Shown: piece after piece, positions 1 through 8,881 of the stretch
Layout: every line of letters begins with the position of its first letter
How positions within the stretch are numbered: position 1 is the first letter of the stretch
NCBI RefSeq assembly: GCF_900637555.1
Contig: NZ_LR134378.1
Coordinates: 754,001 to 818,000 of the forward strand
Source of the DNA: Lautropia mirabilis
GTDB taxonomy: Bacteria > Pseudomonadota > Gammaproteobacteria > Burkholderiales > Burkholderiaceae_E
Length of the DNA: 64,000 nucleotides
Direction: 5' to 3'
Translations under genes and position numbers: made by a program
Notes under the pieces: generated by a model
What the model was told of the DNA's origin: nothing
What the model saw: the letters and a program-made list of their open reading frames with translations, nothing else
The model's database searches: none

Positions 1-1234
1 CTCAGCCCACCGGGCAGGAGATGGTCCGCTCTGTGAAGCCGCGGACATCGTCGGAGAGGGCTCTCAGGGAGGAAGAGCATGATGGGTTGCGGCGGACGGC
101 TGGGGCTGGAGGCTCTTCGTGCGAACCTTGATGACCTTGCGCGCGGCCGGCTGCGGGTTTACCGGTCAAAAGAGGTGGGGCACAGAGGCTGCCGTGGTGC
201 CACGACCGTAAGCTGCCATGCATTAGCACGACTGTGACGCAGGATGCAGCCGCTGGACCGTGAGAATGGCGGGTGGAAAGTGTGCTCGCCAGCAGCGACT
301 CATAGCAGGCTGGTGGAATGAGGGCTTGATACCGATGAGGGAAAGTCATGTCTGACGCCATATGATTGACTGGGCTGTGCTTGGCTCGTGACTAACGAAG
401 TACAGGGTAGACGAACTGAATCTGTTCGTTCAGTAACGTCGACTTATGATGAGGGGGCGCTGACGAGGGAAGTGCTGGAGCGACGTTCAGAACCGGGCTT
501 TGATGGAGTGGAGTGCTGAGGACCGCTCAGTCAGTGTCAAAGCGTTCTGGCTGACATAACACGCCGGGAACACGCGTGAGGTGGTTCCAGGAGCACGTTT
601 CAAGACGTCGACCTTGACTACGAAAGGACTAGTGGTGGCCAACGAGGAAATCTGTGCGCGCGTCATGTATATGTCCCAGTCGGGATATAGTGGGTAATAG
701 TGGGTATGGGAAGGCTAGGAGCACCAAGTAGAAGGCGGTATAACCCAGGCTATTGGGGAAAAGAGCGGGAGGTCAGATACCTCCGCACCCGAATGGTAAG
801 ACCTGCAGCGCGCCGCTGCATGTTAAGTATGCTGAGTCGGTGTTCGCTCAACCCTTGCCAATAGGCGTGCTTAATCCCTAAGCTTGCCATGTTGGCTTAA
901 GTGGTCATCGGGTCGCCTGCGGGAGCTACGACGCTTCAGCGTTGGGCTCGATTCCACGCGCTGACCATGGAAGATGTTCTGGTCCCCACAAAATGCGTAA
1001 TAGCGAAGAGCTTTGACGAGAAATAGGCTTAAATGCCTGCCTGTATTACTCACTGCAATCCATGGGACGAGATGTTGGAAGAATCAGCCTGTGTATGCCA
1101 AGCTACTCAAGCCCCCATGAATTACGCAAAGAGGGTTGTCCGGGAGTTGCGTCAGAGACGGGTAGGGTGCCAGGGCGACACGTTTCACGTATCCTTTGAG
1201 CCTGTCACCTTGCCGCCCACGCATGAAGGGCCAT
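1..1234. other. Gene-free stretch left of rarD
   Basis: No open frame here looks like a real protein. The longest (2-361, minus) is Arg/Ser/Pro-rich with no recognisable motif or ribosome-binding site. GC content is visibly lower than in the coding regions. Two hairpins are present: 765-786 (arms GCGGGAGGT/ACCTCCGC) and 804-820 (arms TGCAGCG/CGCTGCA around CGC). Neither is followed by a T tract. The stretch resembles the sequence on the other side of rarD and may belong to the same origin-proximal non-coding domain. Confidence 0.5.
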
Positions 1235-2146
1235 TTACTTTGCTGCTCGTGCAGCTCGTTGTGCGGTGAATATCCCGAACAGGTAGAGTGCGACGCCCGC
1301 CCAGACCCAGACATATCCTATGAAGCGTGAGAGCTGGAAGCTTTCATGGAACACCAGCAGTCCCAGCAGGAACTGCATGGTGGGAGACATGTATTGGATC
1401 ATTCCAAGATTGCTGAGACTGATGCGACGGGCAGCTGCCGCAAAGAAGAGCAAAGGAATGGTTGTCGCCGCGCCGGAACCAATCATCACCATCAAGGGAA
1501 GGGTCGATAGATCTCCCAGAGAGACGAGTTTATTCAGATGTCCCTGATAAACCAGGTAGATAGCTGCCAGAGGCAACATCAGGAGAGTCTCCATGGCCAT
1601 CCCGGTCAATGCATCCAAAGGAGCAAGCTTCCTGATGAGTCCGTAGACGCCAAAGCTCAATGTCAGCAGTAGCGCGACCCATGGAATGGAGCCCGCGGGA
1701 ATGGCCAGCCACAGAATGCCAACCAGAACCAGGGCAACTGCAACCATCTGAGGCTTGTTCAGACGTTCGCTGAAGAATATGCGTCCCAACAATACGTTGA
1801 ATAGCGGGTTAATGAAGTATCCCAGGCTCGCGTCCAGGACGTGCCCGTTGGTGACTGCCCACAGGTAGACCAACCAGTTGATGGATATGGATGCTGCTGA
1901 ACCTGCGAGCATGAACAGAAGGCGAGGATTGCCAAATACCGCGTACAGGTTCTTCAGCTTTCCAGTGCCGATGATAAGGAGCGCCGAGAACAACGCTGAC
2001 CAGACAATTCGTTGTGCCAGGAGTTGATCGGCTGGCATGAGCCCCTTCAGCGGTGCCCAGTAGAGGGGGAATATGCCCCAGATGAGGTAGCAGGCAATGG
2101 CAGATAGTGTGCCTTTCTGCGCAGAAGAAAGCTGTTCCAACGACAT
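1235..2146 (-). CDS. rarD: RarD-type EamA family transporter
   Basis: The 303-residue product is an inner-membrane protein with about ten hydrophobic helices, the usual length and topology of RarD proteins of the drug/metabolite transporter (EamA) superfamily. The N-terminus (AIACYLIWGIFPLYWAPLKG) is the characteristic RarD opening. A second hallmark (DASLGYFINPLFNVLLG) is also present. The transported substrate is not known for the family; the historical chloramphenicol-sensitivity name is not evidence of function. The ATG at 2146 has no strong ribosome-binding site. The gene stands alone inside otherwise non-coding DNA, and its promoter region abuts the parS cluster. Confidence 0.9.
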   Translation of the reverse strand: MSLEQLSSAQKGTLSAIACYLIWGIFPLYWAPLKGLMPADQLLAQRIVWSALFSALLIIGTGKLKNLYAVFGNPRLLFMLAGSAASISINWLVYLWAVTNGHVLDASLGYFINPLFNVLLGRIFFSERLNKPQMVAVALVLVGILWLAIPAGSIPWVALLLTLSFGVYGLIRKLAPLDALTGMAMETLLMLPLAAIYLVYQGHLNKLVSLGDLSTLPLMVMIGSGAATTIPLLFFAAAARRISLSNLGMIQYMSPTMQFLLGLLVFHESFQLSRFIGYVWVWAGVALYLFGIFTAQRAARAAK

Positions 2147-2255
2147 ATCTATCTAATTAGCCGAGTTAACGATGAGGGTTTCACGGTAGGCCACTTAGTA
2201 TATGCCTCTCCAAGGAGTGTTCCGGCATAAGGATAGAACGGTGTAATGTGCCTGA

Positions 2256-2271
2256 TGTTTCACGTGGAACA
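2256..2271 (+). promoter_or_regulatory. parS: parS site 1 (ParB binding)
   Basis: TGTTTCACGTGGAACA differs from the canonical bacterial parS TGTTTCACGTGAAACA at one position in the right arm. It starts exactly 41 bp before the next copy. Confidence 0.9.
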
Positions 2272-2296
2272 GGGCGAAATACTGACAAAAATAGGC

Positions 2297-2312
2297 TGTT
2301 TCACGTGGAACA
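2297..2312 (+). promoter_or_regulatory. parS: parS site 2 (ParB binding)
   Basis: Second TGTTTCACGTGGAACA copy. It lies 41 bp from site 1 and 41 bp from site 3, about four helical turns, so all three face the same side of the DNA. Confidence 0.9.
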
Positions 2313-2337
2313 TCAACAAGTAGCGCCGGTTTGGGAC

Positions 2338-2353
2338 TGTTTCACGTGGAACA
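2338..2353 (+). promoter_or_regulatory. parS: parS site 3 (ParB binding)
   Basis: Third TGTTTCACGTGGAACA copy of the 41-bp-phased set. Confidence 0.9.
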
Positions 2354-2379
2354 GAGAGCGGTTGATCTAGAGCTACTCA

Positions 2380-2395
2380 TGTTTCATGCGGAACG
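2380..2395 (+). promoter_or_regulatory. Decayed parS-like site
   Basis: TGTTTCATGCGGAACG begins 42 bp after site 3, continuing the phase, but the central CACGTG is broken to CATGCG. It is probably a mutated former copy; ParB binding is doubtful. Confidence 0.5.
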
Positions 2396-2482
2396 CCGAA
2401 CGCAGGCGCCCGATACGCCAACGTGATTGCCCATTGGCTGAGGCCGCCTTTGAGTCTGGTTGCCTCCGCCTGTGGTGATGCG

Positions 2483-2498
2483 TGTTTCACGTGGAACA
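2483..2498 (+). promoter_or_regulatory. parS: parS site 4 (ParB binding)
   Basis: TGTTTCACGTGGAACA, the same one-mismatch variant as sites 1-3, outside the 41-bp phase. Confidence 0.9.
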
Positions 2499-2876
2499 AA
2501 GGGCCGGATGGGTCACGGCGTCCAATGCTTGAACGGGGTATATGGCCATCCGGTTGGCACACCAGTTTGCCCGCGCTGGTGGTGACGGCGGAAGCCCTAA
2601 CTCCCCTTGACGATACCCGCCTCCTTGCGGACGGAGTACGTGGCATGGAAGAAGCGGGAATCAACTCACGCGCTTTGCGAGACACCATGGATATCCTTGC
2701 CCTGGTTGAGGTTTGGCCTGGCATCATGCGCTGTATGTAGAAGTACCGAGTGGTCTCCGGCGCGAAACGCGAGGTTGTTCGTGTTCGTAGTCGTCATACG
2801 GGGATTAGAGGTAGAGATGAGAACATTCGCCGCTGTTCAAGGTCTCAGATGTTCCACGATGACGAGGTGGAACTGG

Positions 2877-2892
2877 TGTTTCACGTGAAACA
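2877..2892 (+). promoter_or_regulatory. parS: parS site 5, perfect palindrome
   Basis: TGTTTCACGTGAAACA is an exact match to the consensus parS used by most bacterial chromosomes. Confidence 0.95.
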
Positions 2893-3302
2893 GGGTAGAT
2901 GGGGGTCTGAGCACCGGCACTGGAGTGTGTTTGTGGAGTAGCTGCCTGCTATGTGGCCGTTCAATTGGATCTTTCGATTCCTGGGGCATGGTTAGGGCAT
3001 GGAGTGCCCAAGCTGAAAGACATCGAACGCGCCGTTGAGTGGAGTGCCGTCTGATCTTGGTAGTGTTTGCCTCGTTAGCGACCCGCTGGAACTCTGAATC
3101 GCCTGCCATTCAAGTACTTGCTTGATCCAGTGTACCTGGGCAGACCTAGTCTACTTGGCCCATGGAGTGCCTTTTGCTGGATCAGGACTTTCGGATTCGT
3201 TGGCTAGTGCCTATTTAAAGATAGATAACCACCTACTGTACTTGCACGCACCTGAACGGGGCCGATTAGAGCTGATGCCGCCATTGGACTTGGCTCGGAG
3301 CC

Positions 3303-3369
3303 GGTTGGTAGTTGGTTGGTAGTTGGCTAGTGGTTAGCTAATGGTTGGCTAATGGTTGGCTAATGGTTG
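3303..3369. repeat. Short tandem repeats (GTTGGTA / GCTAATGGTTG)
   Basis: The left part contains degenerate GTTGGTA repeats. From 3337 to 3369 there are three perfect tandem copies of the 11-mer GCTAATGGTTG. They lie in non-coding DNA with no gene nearby, so replication slippage in unconstrained sequence is the simplest explanation. Confidence 0.8.
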
Positions 3370-4326
3370 GTGGTTGATAGGAGAGTGTTCTACGGTCGCT
3401 TCTGAATCGCTCCGGTGCGGGTGGCCCTTAATAGGGGCGCGTGACAAGGTTGATGCTGATCTGGTAGCCGTCTTTCTGAAGAGGCGAGCCTGTACTTCAC
3501 CGAAGGACTGGCGAAAGGGTGGGGTGTACTGTTCATTCGGGGCAGATAACGGGTTGGGTGTTTGAGCTATGAGGACCTTCGGGGATGACCGTGGAGTCAT
3601 GTCCAGCAGTGCGCTATTCCCCGAATTGGTGCCTATAACGGGGTGCTAGTGATGGTCCATGGTTGCTGTCGGGCGGTGCCGGGAACGGTTTTGTCCTTTA
3701 CGTTCATCGAATGGGCACCGGACACGGGCTTCGCGCACTCTGCATGAATGGCAATGCGCTATATCGTTCAGGACGACGGGACTCCAGAAGGTGGTAGCAA
3801 GTGCCTGATTGGTCCGACAGATACGTATTGGCGAGCTGCTCGAGTGCAGGACTATGGTGGATGCTCGCGTATGTATGCCGGATCAGGCGGTATTTCCGGA
3901 AGGCTCGATTACATGCATTAACAACGGATACCGGGTTGCGGGCATCCGATCCTTCAGGAAAGGCATGTACGTTGTCTTCCTGTCATCTTCCTTCGTTCAT
4001 GAGTTGAATCCAAAAATTGGATGTCACATGAACCGGGGATGAGAGGATCATGCCTTGGAGGGAGCGGATCGTGAGCCTGGTGGATCGTGTAGGAGCGAAC
4101 ATGTTTGCGCCATCTGATAGCGAATTCTTCCGAGGCTGAGTGCGATGTTGCGTAGGCCTGCCGGGGCCTACGCGGTTGGTTGAACCTGTGCCGCTGATTT
4201 GCCTTCGTTTGCCCGGTGACCGCGTTTGATATCGCGTTGCTCTTCCACCGAGTTGGCATATCCTTGTCGAGCGGCAAGAGTTCCAGGTGGCGCTTGGTTG
4301 TCATCATGGCCGTACAGAGCGATGCT

Positions 4327-4342
4327 TGTTTCACGTGAAACA
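4327..4342 (+). promoter_or_regulatory. parS: parS site 6, perfect palindrome
   Basis: Second exact TGTTTCACGTGAAACA. It lies 1.4 kb from site 5 and is the right-hand boundary of the cluster seen here. Confidence 0.95.
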
Positions 4343-4806
4343 ACACGCCAAATCATCCCTGCAGCCTATACGCGTTGGATGCTGAGTTCCATGCACCGAG
4401 TCAGGGGGGCAAGGACTCACATAGAGTGCAGCGGCGCTCACATCATCTCGCCGGGAGGGGCTTGATACTCGGTCAGCCTCAGGAAGCAATACGCCAGCCA
4501 AGCTGCGGGGCCAAAGTCCAGGGAGGCCCTTACAGAGGATCTTGGCAGCCAGGAGAGTCTGACTGCTGACGCCTGCGGCTAAGAACCTGTTTGTGTCCAG
4601 GCGATAAGGGATGGTCACCGGGCGGATGAGCGACACGAGATGCGCGTCATGACGCCGTGAGAAAGAACCCTGAAAAGCGGCATTCATGCGAACAAGTAGA
4701 TAGCGCCACTAGGCAAGGAAGCGACTTGTCGTGTGGCAAGGCTGATGCAGTACGCTGCGGCCTGCCAAGGGAAGTCAGGTGGTCAAAGCTCAGCTGCTCG
4801 CTCGCT

Positions 4807-4910
4807 CGGCTGCTCGGCTGCTCGGCTGCTCGGCTGCTCGGTCGCTCAGTGGCTCAGTGGCTCAGTGGCTCAGCCGCTCAGCCGCTCAGCCGCTCAGCCG
4901 CTCAGCCGCC
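4807..4910. repeat. Octamer tandem array
   Basis: Thirteen head-to-tail 8-bp units fall in blocks: CGGCTGCT x4, CGGTCGCT x1, CAGTGGCT x3, then CAGCCGCT x5 with the last base altered. The block structure shows that successive local expansions followed point mutations. Reading frames through it give Ser/Ala/Leu repeats with no supportable gene, so it is treated as a non-coding minisatellite. Confidence 0.9.
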
Positions 4911-5716
4911 TCACGGAGGAAGCTGGAATTCTTGCATCCAAAACAAACCCCATAGGCTAGCTCCCGAATCTGAGCGACCATGAATCATGATGCCGGGATC
5001 TGCTCGCCGGACGTAATGACGGTCGGCCACACGCCCCTCCGATGCGGGCCCGCCGCACGTGAAAGACGCTAGTGCTCAACATCCTGCAGTTCTGATTCGA
5101 GCAGTGCTTGGACTGGTCAGGCGTCCAACCGATAGGGAGGACACCACATACGCGGCAGCCCGCTCTGGTCTCCAAGCCCATCCCAGAAGATGACGTTGAT
5201 GAGGATGCCCTCATTTCATGATCGGTAGCGAGCAACCCGGGGTGAAGGAAGTGCCCGGCTACGAATCCATGATTCAGGCGGATCGATGAATCCAGGTCGT
5301 CCATGAGCCAGAGCCGGGAATCTGCTGATTCGAAGATCATCCGCTGACATGAGAGCCCTTGCATGAGCGAACGTGCATCAAAGGCATTGCGACAGATGGA
5401 AGCAAGCTGGAGTCTGCAGCAGGACGCCGACAGCATCCTTGACGGAGAAGAAGAGCACGCATGGCGCTCCAGGACGAACGGTCGTCCTGTTCAGATAACG
5501 CCGTAATTACCAAAGACCCAAAGATCCAAAGGCTTTCTGCAAACTGGCAAGTTTCAGAAACGGAACTCACGCACATAAGTAAGTGAACACACACTTTATA
5601 TTTTATGTACTCGATGGGGCTATCATGGTTGCCCGTCAGATTGGGCGGATGCCGGGCAACGGGCCCCGGGCCCGTCTGGCGAGAGATGCCGTCAACACGA
5701 CACGCGAGGTGCCTTG

Positions 5717-6745
5717 ATGATGAGAACTTCTGTGGATGCCCAGAGAACGGATCAGACGCTGAGCCAGGAAGGGCCCCATGGGCAGATTCGGAAGCCGATT
5801 GCCATCACGATGGGGGATCCGGCAGGTATTGGTCCGGAGATCATTCTGCGAGCCCTTGCCAGAGCCCCGGAAATGGGCCTGGAAGGCCCTTTTGTCGTTT
5901 ATGGCTGTCCTGGGTGGATGGAGGCTGTTGCGAGGCGCCTGGGGCTGAATACGGGCTTTCTGGAGGTGGTCCCGGTTACCAAGGTGCCCGAGGACCTTCC
6001 GGTGGGGCAGGTTTCGGCAGCGGGCGGTGAGGCAGCCTTCCAGGCGGTGTACCGGGCGGCGCAGGATGCGATGGCGGGCAAGGTGCGGGCCGTGGTGACG
6101 GCGCCGCTCAGCAAGGCCGCAATGAACCTGGCGGGCCACGTGTATCCGGGGCATACGGAGATTCTGGCGGAGGTCGGGGGAAATGTGCCGGTGCGGATGA
6201 TGCTGGCCAACGAGGAGCTGCGCACGGTGCTGGTGAGCATCCATGTGCCGCTGAGGGAGGCGGTCAGCAGTCTGTCGACGGCGGGCATCGTGGAGACGAT
6301 CCGACTGACGGATGCGTTCCTGCACATGACGGGCATTCAGGCGCCCCGAATCGCCGTGGCGGGCATCAACCCGCATGCGGGCGAGGACGGGCTACTGGGG
6401 GACGAGGAGATTCGCGTGATCGGTCCTGCGGTGCAGGAGGTCCGCGCGCTGGGGATTGATGCGAGTGGTCCCTGGCCGCCGGACACGGTGTTCATGCGGG
6501 CAAGGGGCTTTGCCGAGTTCGATGTGGTGATTGCCATGTACCACGACCAGGGGTTGATCCCGGTGAAGTACCTGGGGGTGGATGAGGGGGTGAACCTGAC
6601 GGTGGGGTTGCCTTTCGTGCGAACGAGTCCGGACCACGGTACGGCCTTCGACATCGCCGGCAAGGGCATTGCGCAGCCGAACAGCCTGCTGGCGGCCATG
6701 CGGATGGCCGAGCGCCTGTCGGGAAAGTCCGAGGCACGGAACTGA
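5717..6745 (+). CDS. pdxA: 4-hydroxythreonine-4-phosphate dehydrogenase
   Basis: PdxA oxidises 4-phosphohydroxy-L-threonine with NAD(P), giving the precursor that PdxJ uses for pyridoxine 5'-phosphate synthesis. The 342-residue product has the family N-terminal ITMGDPAGIGPE, the metal-binding histidine contexts PGHTEIL, SIHVPLREA and AMYHDQGLIP, and the C-terminal TSPDHGTAFDIAGKG block. The start is ambiguous among TTG 5714, ATG 5717 and ATG 5720. A GAGGTG ribosome-binding site at 5706-5711 suits either ATG. The gene is monocistronic and ends before a bidirectional terminator shared with pckG. PdxA paralogs acting on other hydroxy acids exist, so vitamin B6 synthesis is likely but not proven. 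Confidence 0.9.
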   Translation: MMRTSVDAQRTDQTLSQEGPHGQIRKPIAITMGDPAGIGPEIILRALARAPEMGLEGPFVVYGCPGWMEAVARRLGLNTGFLEVVPVTKVPEDLPVGQVSAAGGEAAFQAVYRAAQDAMAGKVRAVVTAPLSKAAMNLAGHVYPGHTEILAEVGGNVPVRMMLANEELRTVLVSIHVPLREAVSSLSTAGIVETIRLTDAFLHMTGIQAPRIAVAGINPHAGEDGLLGDEEIRVIGPAVQEVRALGIDASGPWPPDTVFMRARGFAEFDVVIAMYHDQGLIPVKYLGVDEGVNLTVGLPFVRTSPDHGTAFDIAGKGIAQPNSLLAAMRMAERLSGKSEARN

Positions 6746-6915
6746 TCGAGGGGGGAAAGCGGGAAAGCGGGAAAGGGCGTGAAAGAGGGCCGAGGTTGTA
6801 CCCCCAAAGCAAGTCTGATGCCCGGCCAAGTCTGACGCTCAGCCAGGTCTGAAGCCTGGCTTGCCGCCCGCGAGCGGGTTCCCGGAGTGCCAATCGATCG
6901 GATCCCCCGAAAAGA

Positions 6916-6954
6916 AAAACGCCCGAAGGGGTCATCGACTCGCTCGGGCGTTTT
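6916..6954. terminator. Bidirectional terminator between pdxA and pckG
   Basis: Perfect 11-bp inverted repeat (AAAACGCCCGA at 6916-6926, TCGGGCGTTTT at 6944-6954). A tracts and T tracts flank it on both sides, so it can end both the pdxA transcript and the convergent pckG transcript. Confidence 0.9.
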
Positions 6955-7006
6955 CTTCATCTCCCCTCAGGTTTTCAGGCCTTCAGGGAGATAGTGGCCG
7001 CTGACT

Positions 7007-8881
7007 TCAGGCTTTCTTGTCCAGCCGCTCTTCCAGTGCCTTGCGCGTTTCACGCAGGGTGGCGGGCAGGCGCTCGCCCAGGCGCTCGAAGAGTTCGTCG
7101 TGGTGCTTGAACTCGGCACGGACTTCTTCGGGCTTGATGGCGATGACCTTCTCGAAGTCGGCTTCGCTGAAGTCCAGACCTTCCCAACGCAGGTCCGTGT
7201 ACTTCGGCGACGTGCCAAGGACGTGCTCGGTGCCGTCCTGGGCCTTGCCTTCGATGCGGTCCAGCATCCACTTCAGCACGCGCATGTTGTTGCCGAAGCC
7301 GGGCCAGATGAAGTGGCCCTGGTCGTCGGTCCGGAACCAGTTGACGTTGAAGATCGGCAGGACCTTGGCGCCCTTGGCCTTCAGCCACTCGCCCAGGTTG
7401 AGCCAGTGCTGGAAGTAGTCGCCCATGTTGTAGCCACAGAAGGGCAGCATGGCGAACGGATCGCGGCGCACCACACCCTGTTTGCCGCCGGCGGCTGCGG
7501 TGGTCTGCGAGCCCATGGTGGCGGCCAGGTAGACGCCTTCGGCCCAGCTGCGGACCTGGGTGACCAGCGGGATGGTGTCGGAGCGGCGGCCGCCGAAGAT
7601 GAAGGCATCCAGCGGCACGCCGGCAGGATCATCCCAAGCGGGATCGACAGCCGGGTTGTTGGTGGCGGGCACGGTGAAGCGCGAGTTGGCGTGGGCTGCC
7701 TTGCGGCCGTTCTTGCCGTCGGCCGGGGTCCAGTCGTTGCCCTGCCAGTCGATCAGGTGTGCCGGCGGCTCGCTCAGGCCTTCCCACCACACGTCACCGT
7801 CGTCCGTCAGGGCGACGTTGGTGAACAGCACGTTCTTGTCCAGTGCTGCCATGCAGTTGGGGTTGCTCTTGGCGTTGGTACCCGGGGCCACGCCGAAGTA
7901 GCCGGCTTCGGGGTTGATGGCCAGCAGGCGGCCGTTGGCGTCGGGCTTGATCCAGGCAATGTCATCGCCCACCGTGGTGACTTTCCAGCCCTCGAAGCCC
8001 TTGGGCGGGATCAGCATGGCGAAGTTGGTCTTGCCGCAGGCCGACGGGAAGGCGGCTGCCACGTGGTACTTCTTGCCTTCGGGCGAGGTGACGCCCAGGA
8101 TGAGCATGTGCTCGGCCAGCCAGCCGGGTTGGCCGTCGCGTGCTGCGGCATGACCCATCGACGAGGCGATGCGCAGCGCCAGGCACTTCTTGCCCAGCAG
8201 GGCGTTGCCGCCGTAGCCGGAACCGTAGGACCAGATCTCGCGGGTTTCCGGGAAGTGGACGATGTACTTCTCGGCGTTGCAGGGCCAGGGAACTTCCTGG
8301 ACGCCCTCAAGCAGCGGCATGCCGACGCTGTGAACGGCAGGCACGAAGGCACCGTCAGTACCCAGCACGTCCCACACGGGCTTGCCCATGCGGGTCATGA
8401 TGCGCATGTTGGCAACCACGTAGGGCGAATCGGTCAGCTCGATGCCGATCTGCGAGATCTCGCCACCCAGCGGGCCCATGGAGAAGGGCACGACATACAT
8501 GGTGCGGCCCTGCATGCAGCCCTTGAAGAGCTGCTTGAGCGTGGCGCGCATCTTGGCCGGTTCAACCCAGTTGTTGGTGGGGCCGGCGTCGATTTCCTTC
8601 TCGCTGCAGATGAAGGTGCGGTCTTCGACCCGGGCCACGTCGGACGGGTCGGAGCGGGCGAGGAACGAGCCGGGGCGCTTGGCGGGGTTGAGCTTGATGA
8701 GTGTGCCGCGATCGACCATCTCGCTGCACAGCTTGTCGAACTCTTCCTGGCTGCCATCGACCCAGACCACCTGGGCGGGCTCGGTCAGCTCGACGATCTG
8801 TCGAACCCAATCGACGACGCCGGTATGCCGCACTTCAGGCGGGACATTGCCGATATCGACTGCCGTTGATGTCTTCGTCAT
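7007..8881 (-). CDS. pckG: Phosphoenolpyruvate carboxykinase (GTP)
   Basis: PckG converts oxaloacetate and GTP to phosphoenolpyruvate, CO2 and GDP at the head of gluconeogenesis in the cytosol. The 624-residue length fits the GTP-dependent family. The product has the kinase-1 loop ([13 protein letters not shown]), the kinase-2 region (VGDDIAWIK), the N-terminal NWVEPAKM block and the FFWPG-like [16 protein letters not shown] segment. The chosen ATG at 8881 follows AAGGAAA at suitable spacing; an upstream in-frame ATG at 8914 lies in the leader and lacks one. The gene is monocistronic, with a shared terminator on its 3' side. The 5' leader contains a structured element resembling a cobalamin riboswitch, an unexpected regulator for this enzyme. 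Confidence 0.97.
   Translation of the reverse strand: MTKTSTAVDIGNVPPEVRHTGVVDWVRQIVELTEPAQVVWVDGSQEEFDKLCSEMVDRGTLIKLNPAKRPGSFLARSDPSDVARVEDRTFICSEKEIDAGPTNNWVEPAKMRATLKQLFKGCMQGRTMYVVPFSMGPLGGEISQIGIELTDSPYVVANMRIMTRMGKPVWDVLGTDGAFVPAVHSVGMPLLEGVQEVPWPCNAEKYIVHFPETREIWSYGSGYGGNALLGKKCLALRIASSMGHAAARDGQPGWLAEHMLILGVTSPEGKKYHVAAAFPSACGKTNFAMLIPPKGFEGWKVTTVGDDIAWIKPDANGRLLAINPEAGYFGVAPGTNAKSNPNCMAALDKNVLFTNVALTDDGDVWWEGLSEPPAHLIDWQGNDWTPADGKNGRKAAHANSRFTVPATNNPAVDPAWDDPAGVPLDAFIFGGRRSDTIPLVTQVRSWAEGVYLAATMGSQTTAAAGGKQGVVRRDPFAMLPFCGYNMGDYFQHWLNLGEWLKAKGAKVLPIFNVNWFRTDDQGHFIWPGFGNNMRVLKWMLDRIEGKAQDGTEHVLGTSPKYTDLRWEGLDFSEADFEKVIAIKPEEVRAEFKHHDELFERLGERLPATLRETRKALEERLDKKA

Larger units (their letters stand above)
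2147..5716. other. Low-coding centromere-proximal region
   Basis: About 3.6 kb between rarD and pdxA contain no ORF that I can support. Short frames such as 2377-2727, 4331-4687 and 4957-5436 show no domain, skewed composition and no convincing start. The region holds six intact parS sites, one decayed copy, a GTTGGTA/GCTAATGGTTG tandem stretch (3303-3369), a perfect hairpin at 4150-4173 (arms GCGTAGGCC/GGCCTACGC) and an octamer array (4807-4910). GC content is lower than in flanking genes. The most economical reading is a chromosome-partitioning region with relaxed coding constraint. No DnaA boxes of the TTATCCACA type were seen. Confidence 0.6.

Noticed and set aside
2-361. Minus-strand ORF at the left edge
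   Set aside because: Low-complexity Ser/Pro/Ala composition, no domain, no ribosome-binding site, and it lies in non-coding DNA.
1191-1200. Half parS (GTTTCACGT) near rarD
   Set aside because: Only one arm is present; the right side reads ATCC, so ParB binding is not expected.
2850-2865. parS-like TGTTCCACGATG
   Set aside because: The right half of the palindrome is missing and there are several mismatches.
1-5700. oriC
   Set aside because: The parS cluster suggests proximity, but no cluster of TTATCCACA-type DnaA boxes or AT-rich unwinding element was seen.
7100-8869. 589-residue plus-strand ORF opposite pckG
   Set aside because: Antisense shadow produced by high third-position GC; composition is Gly/His/Val-rich with no motif, whereas pckG is certain.
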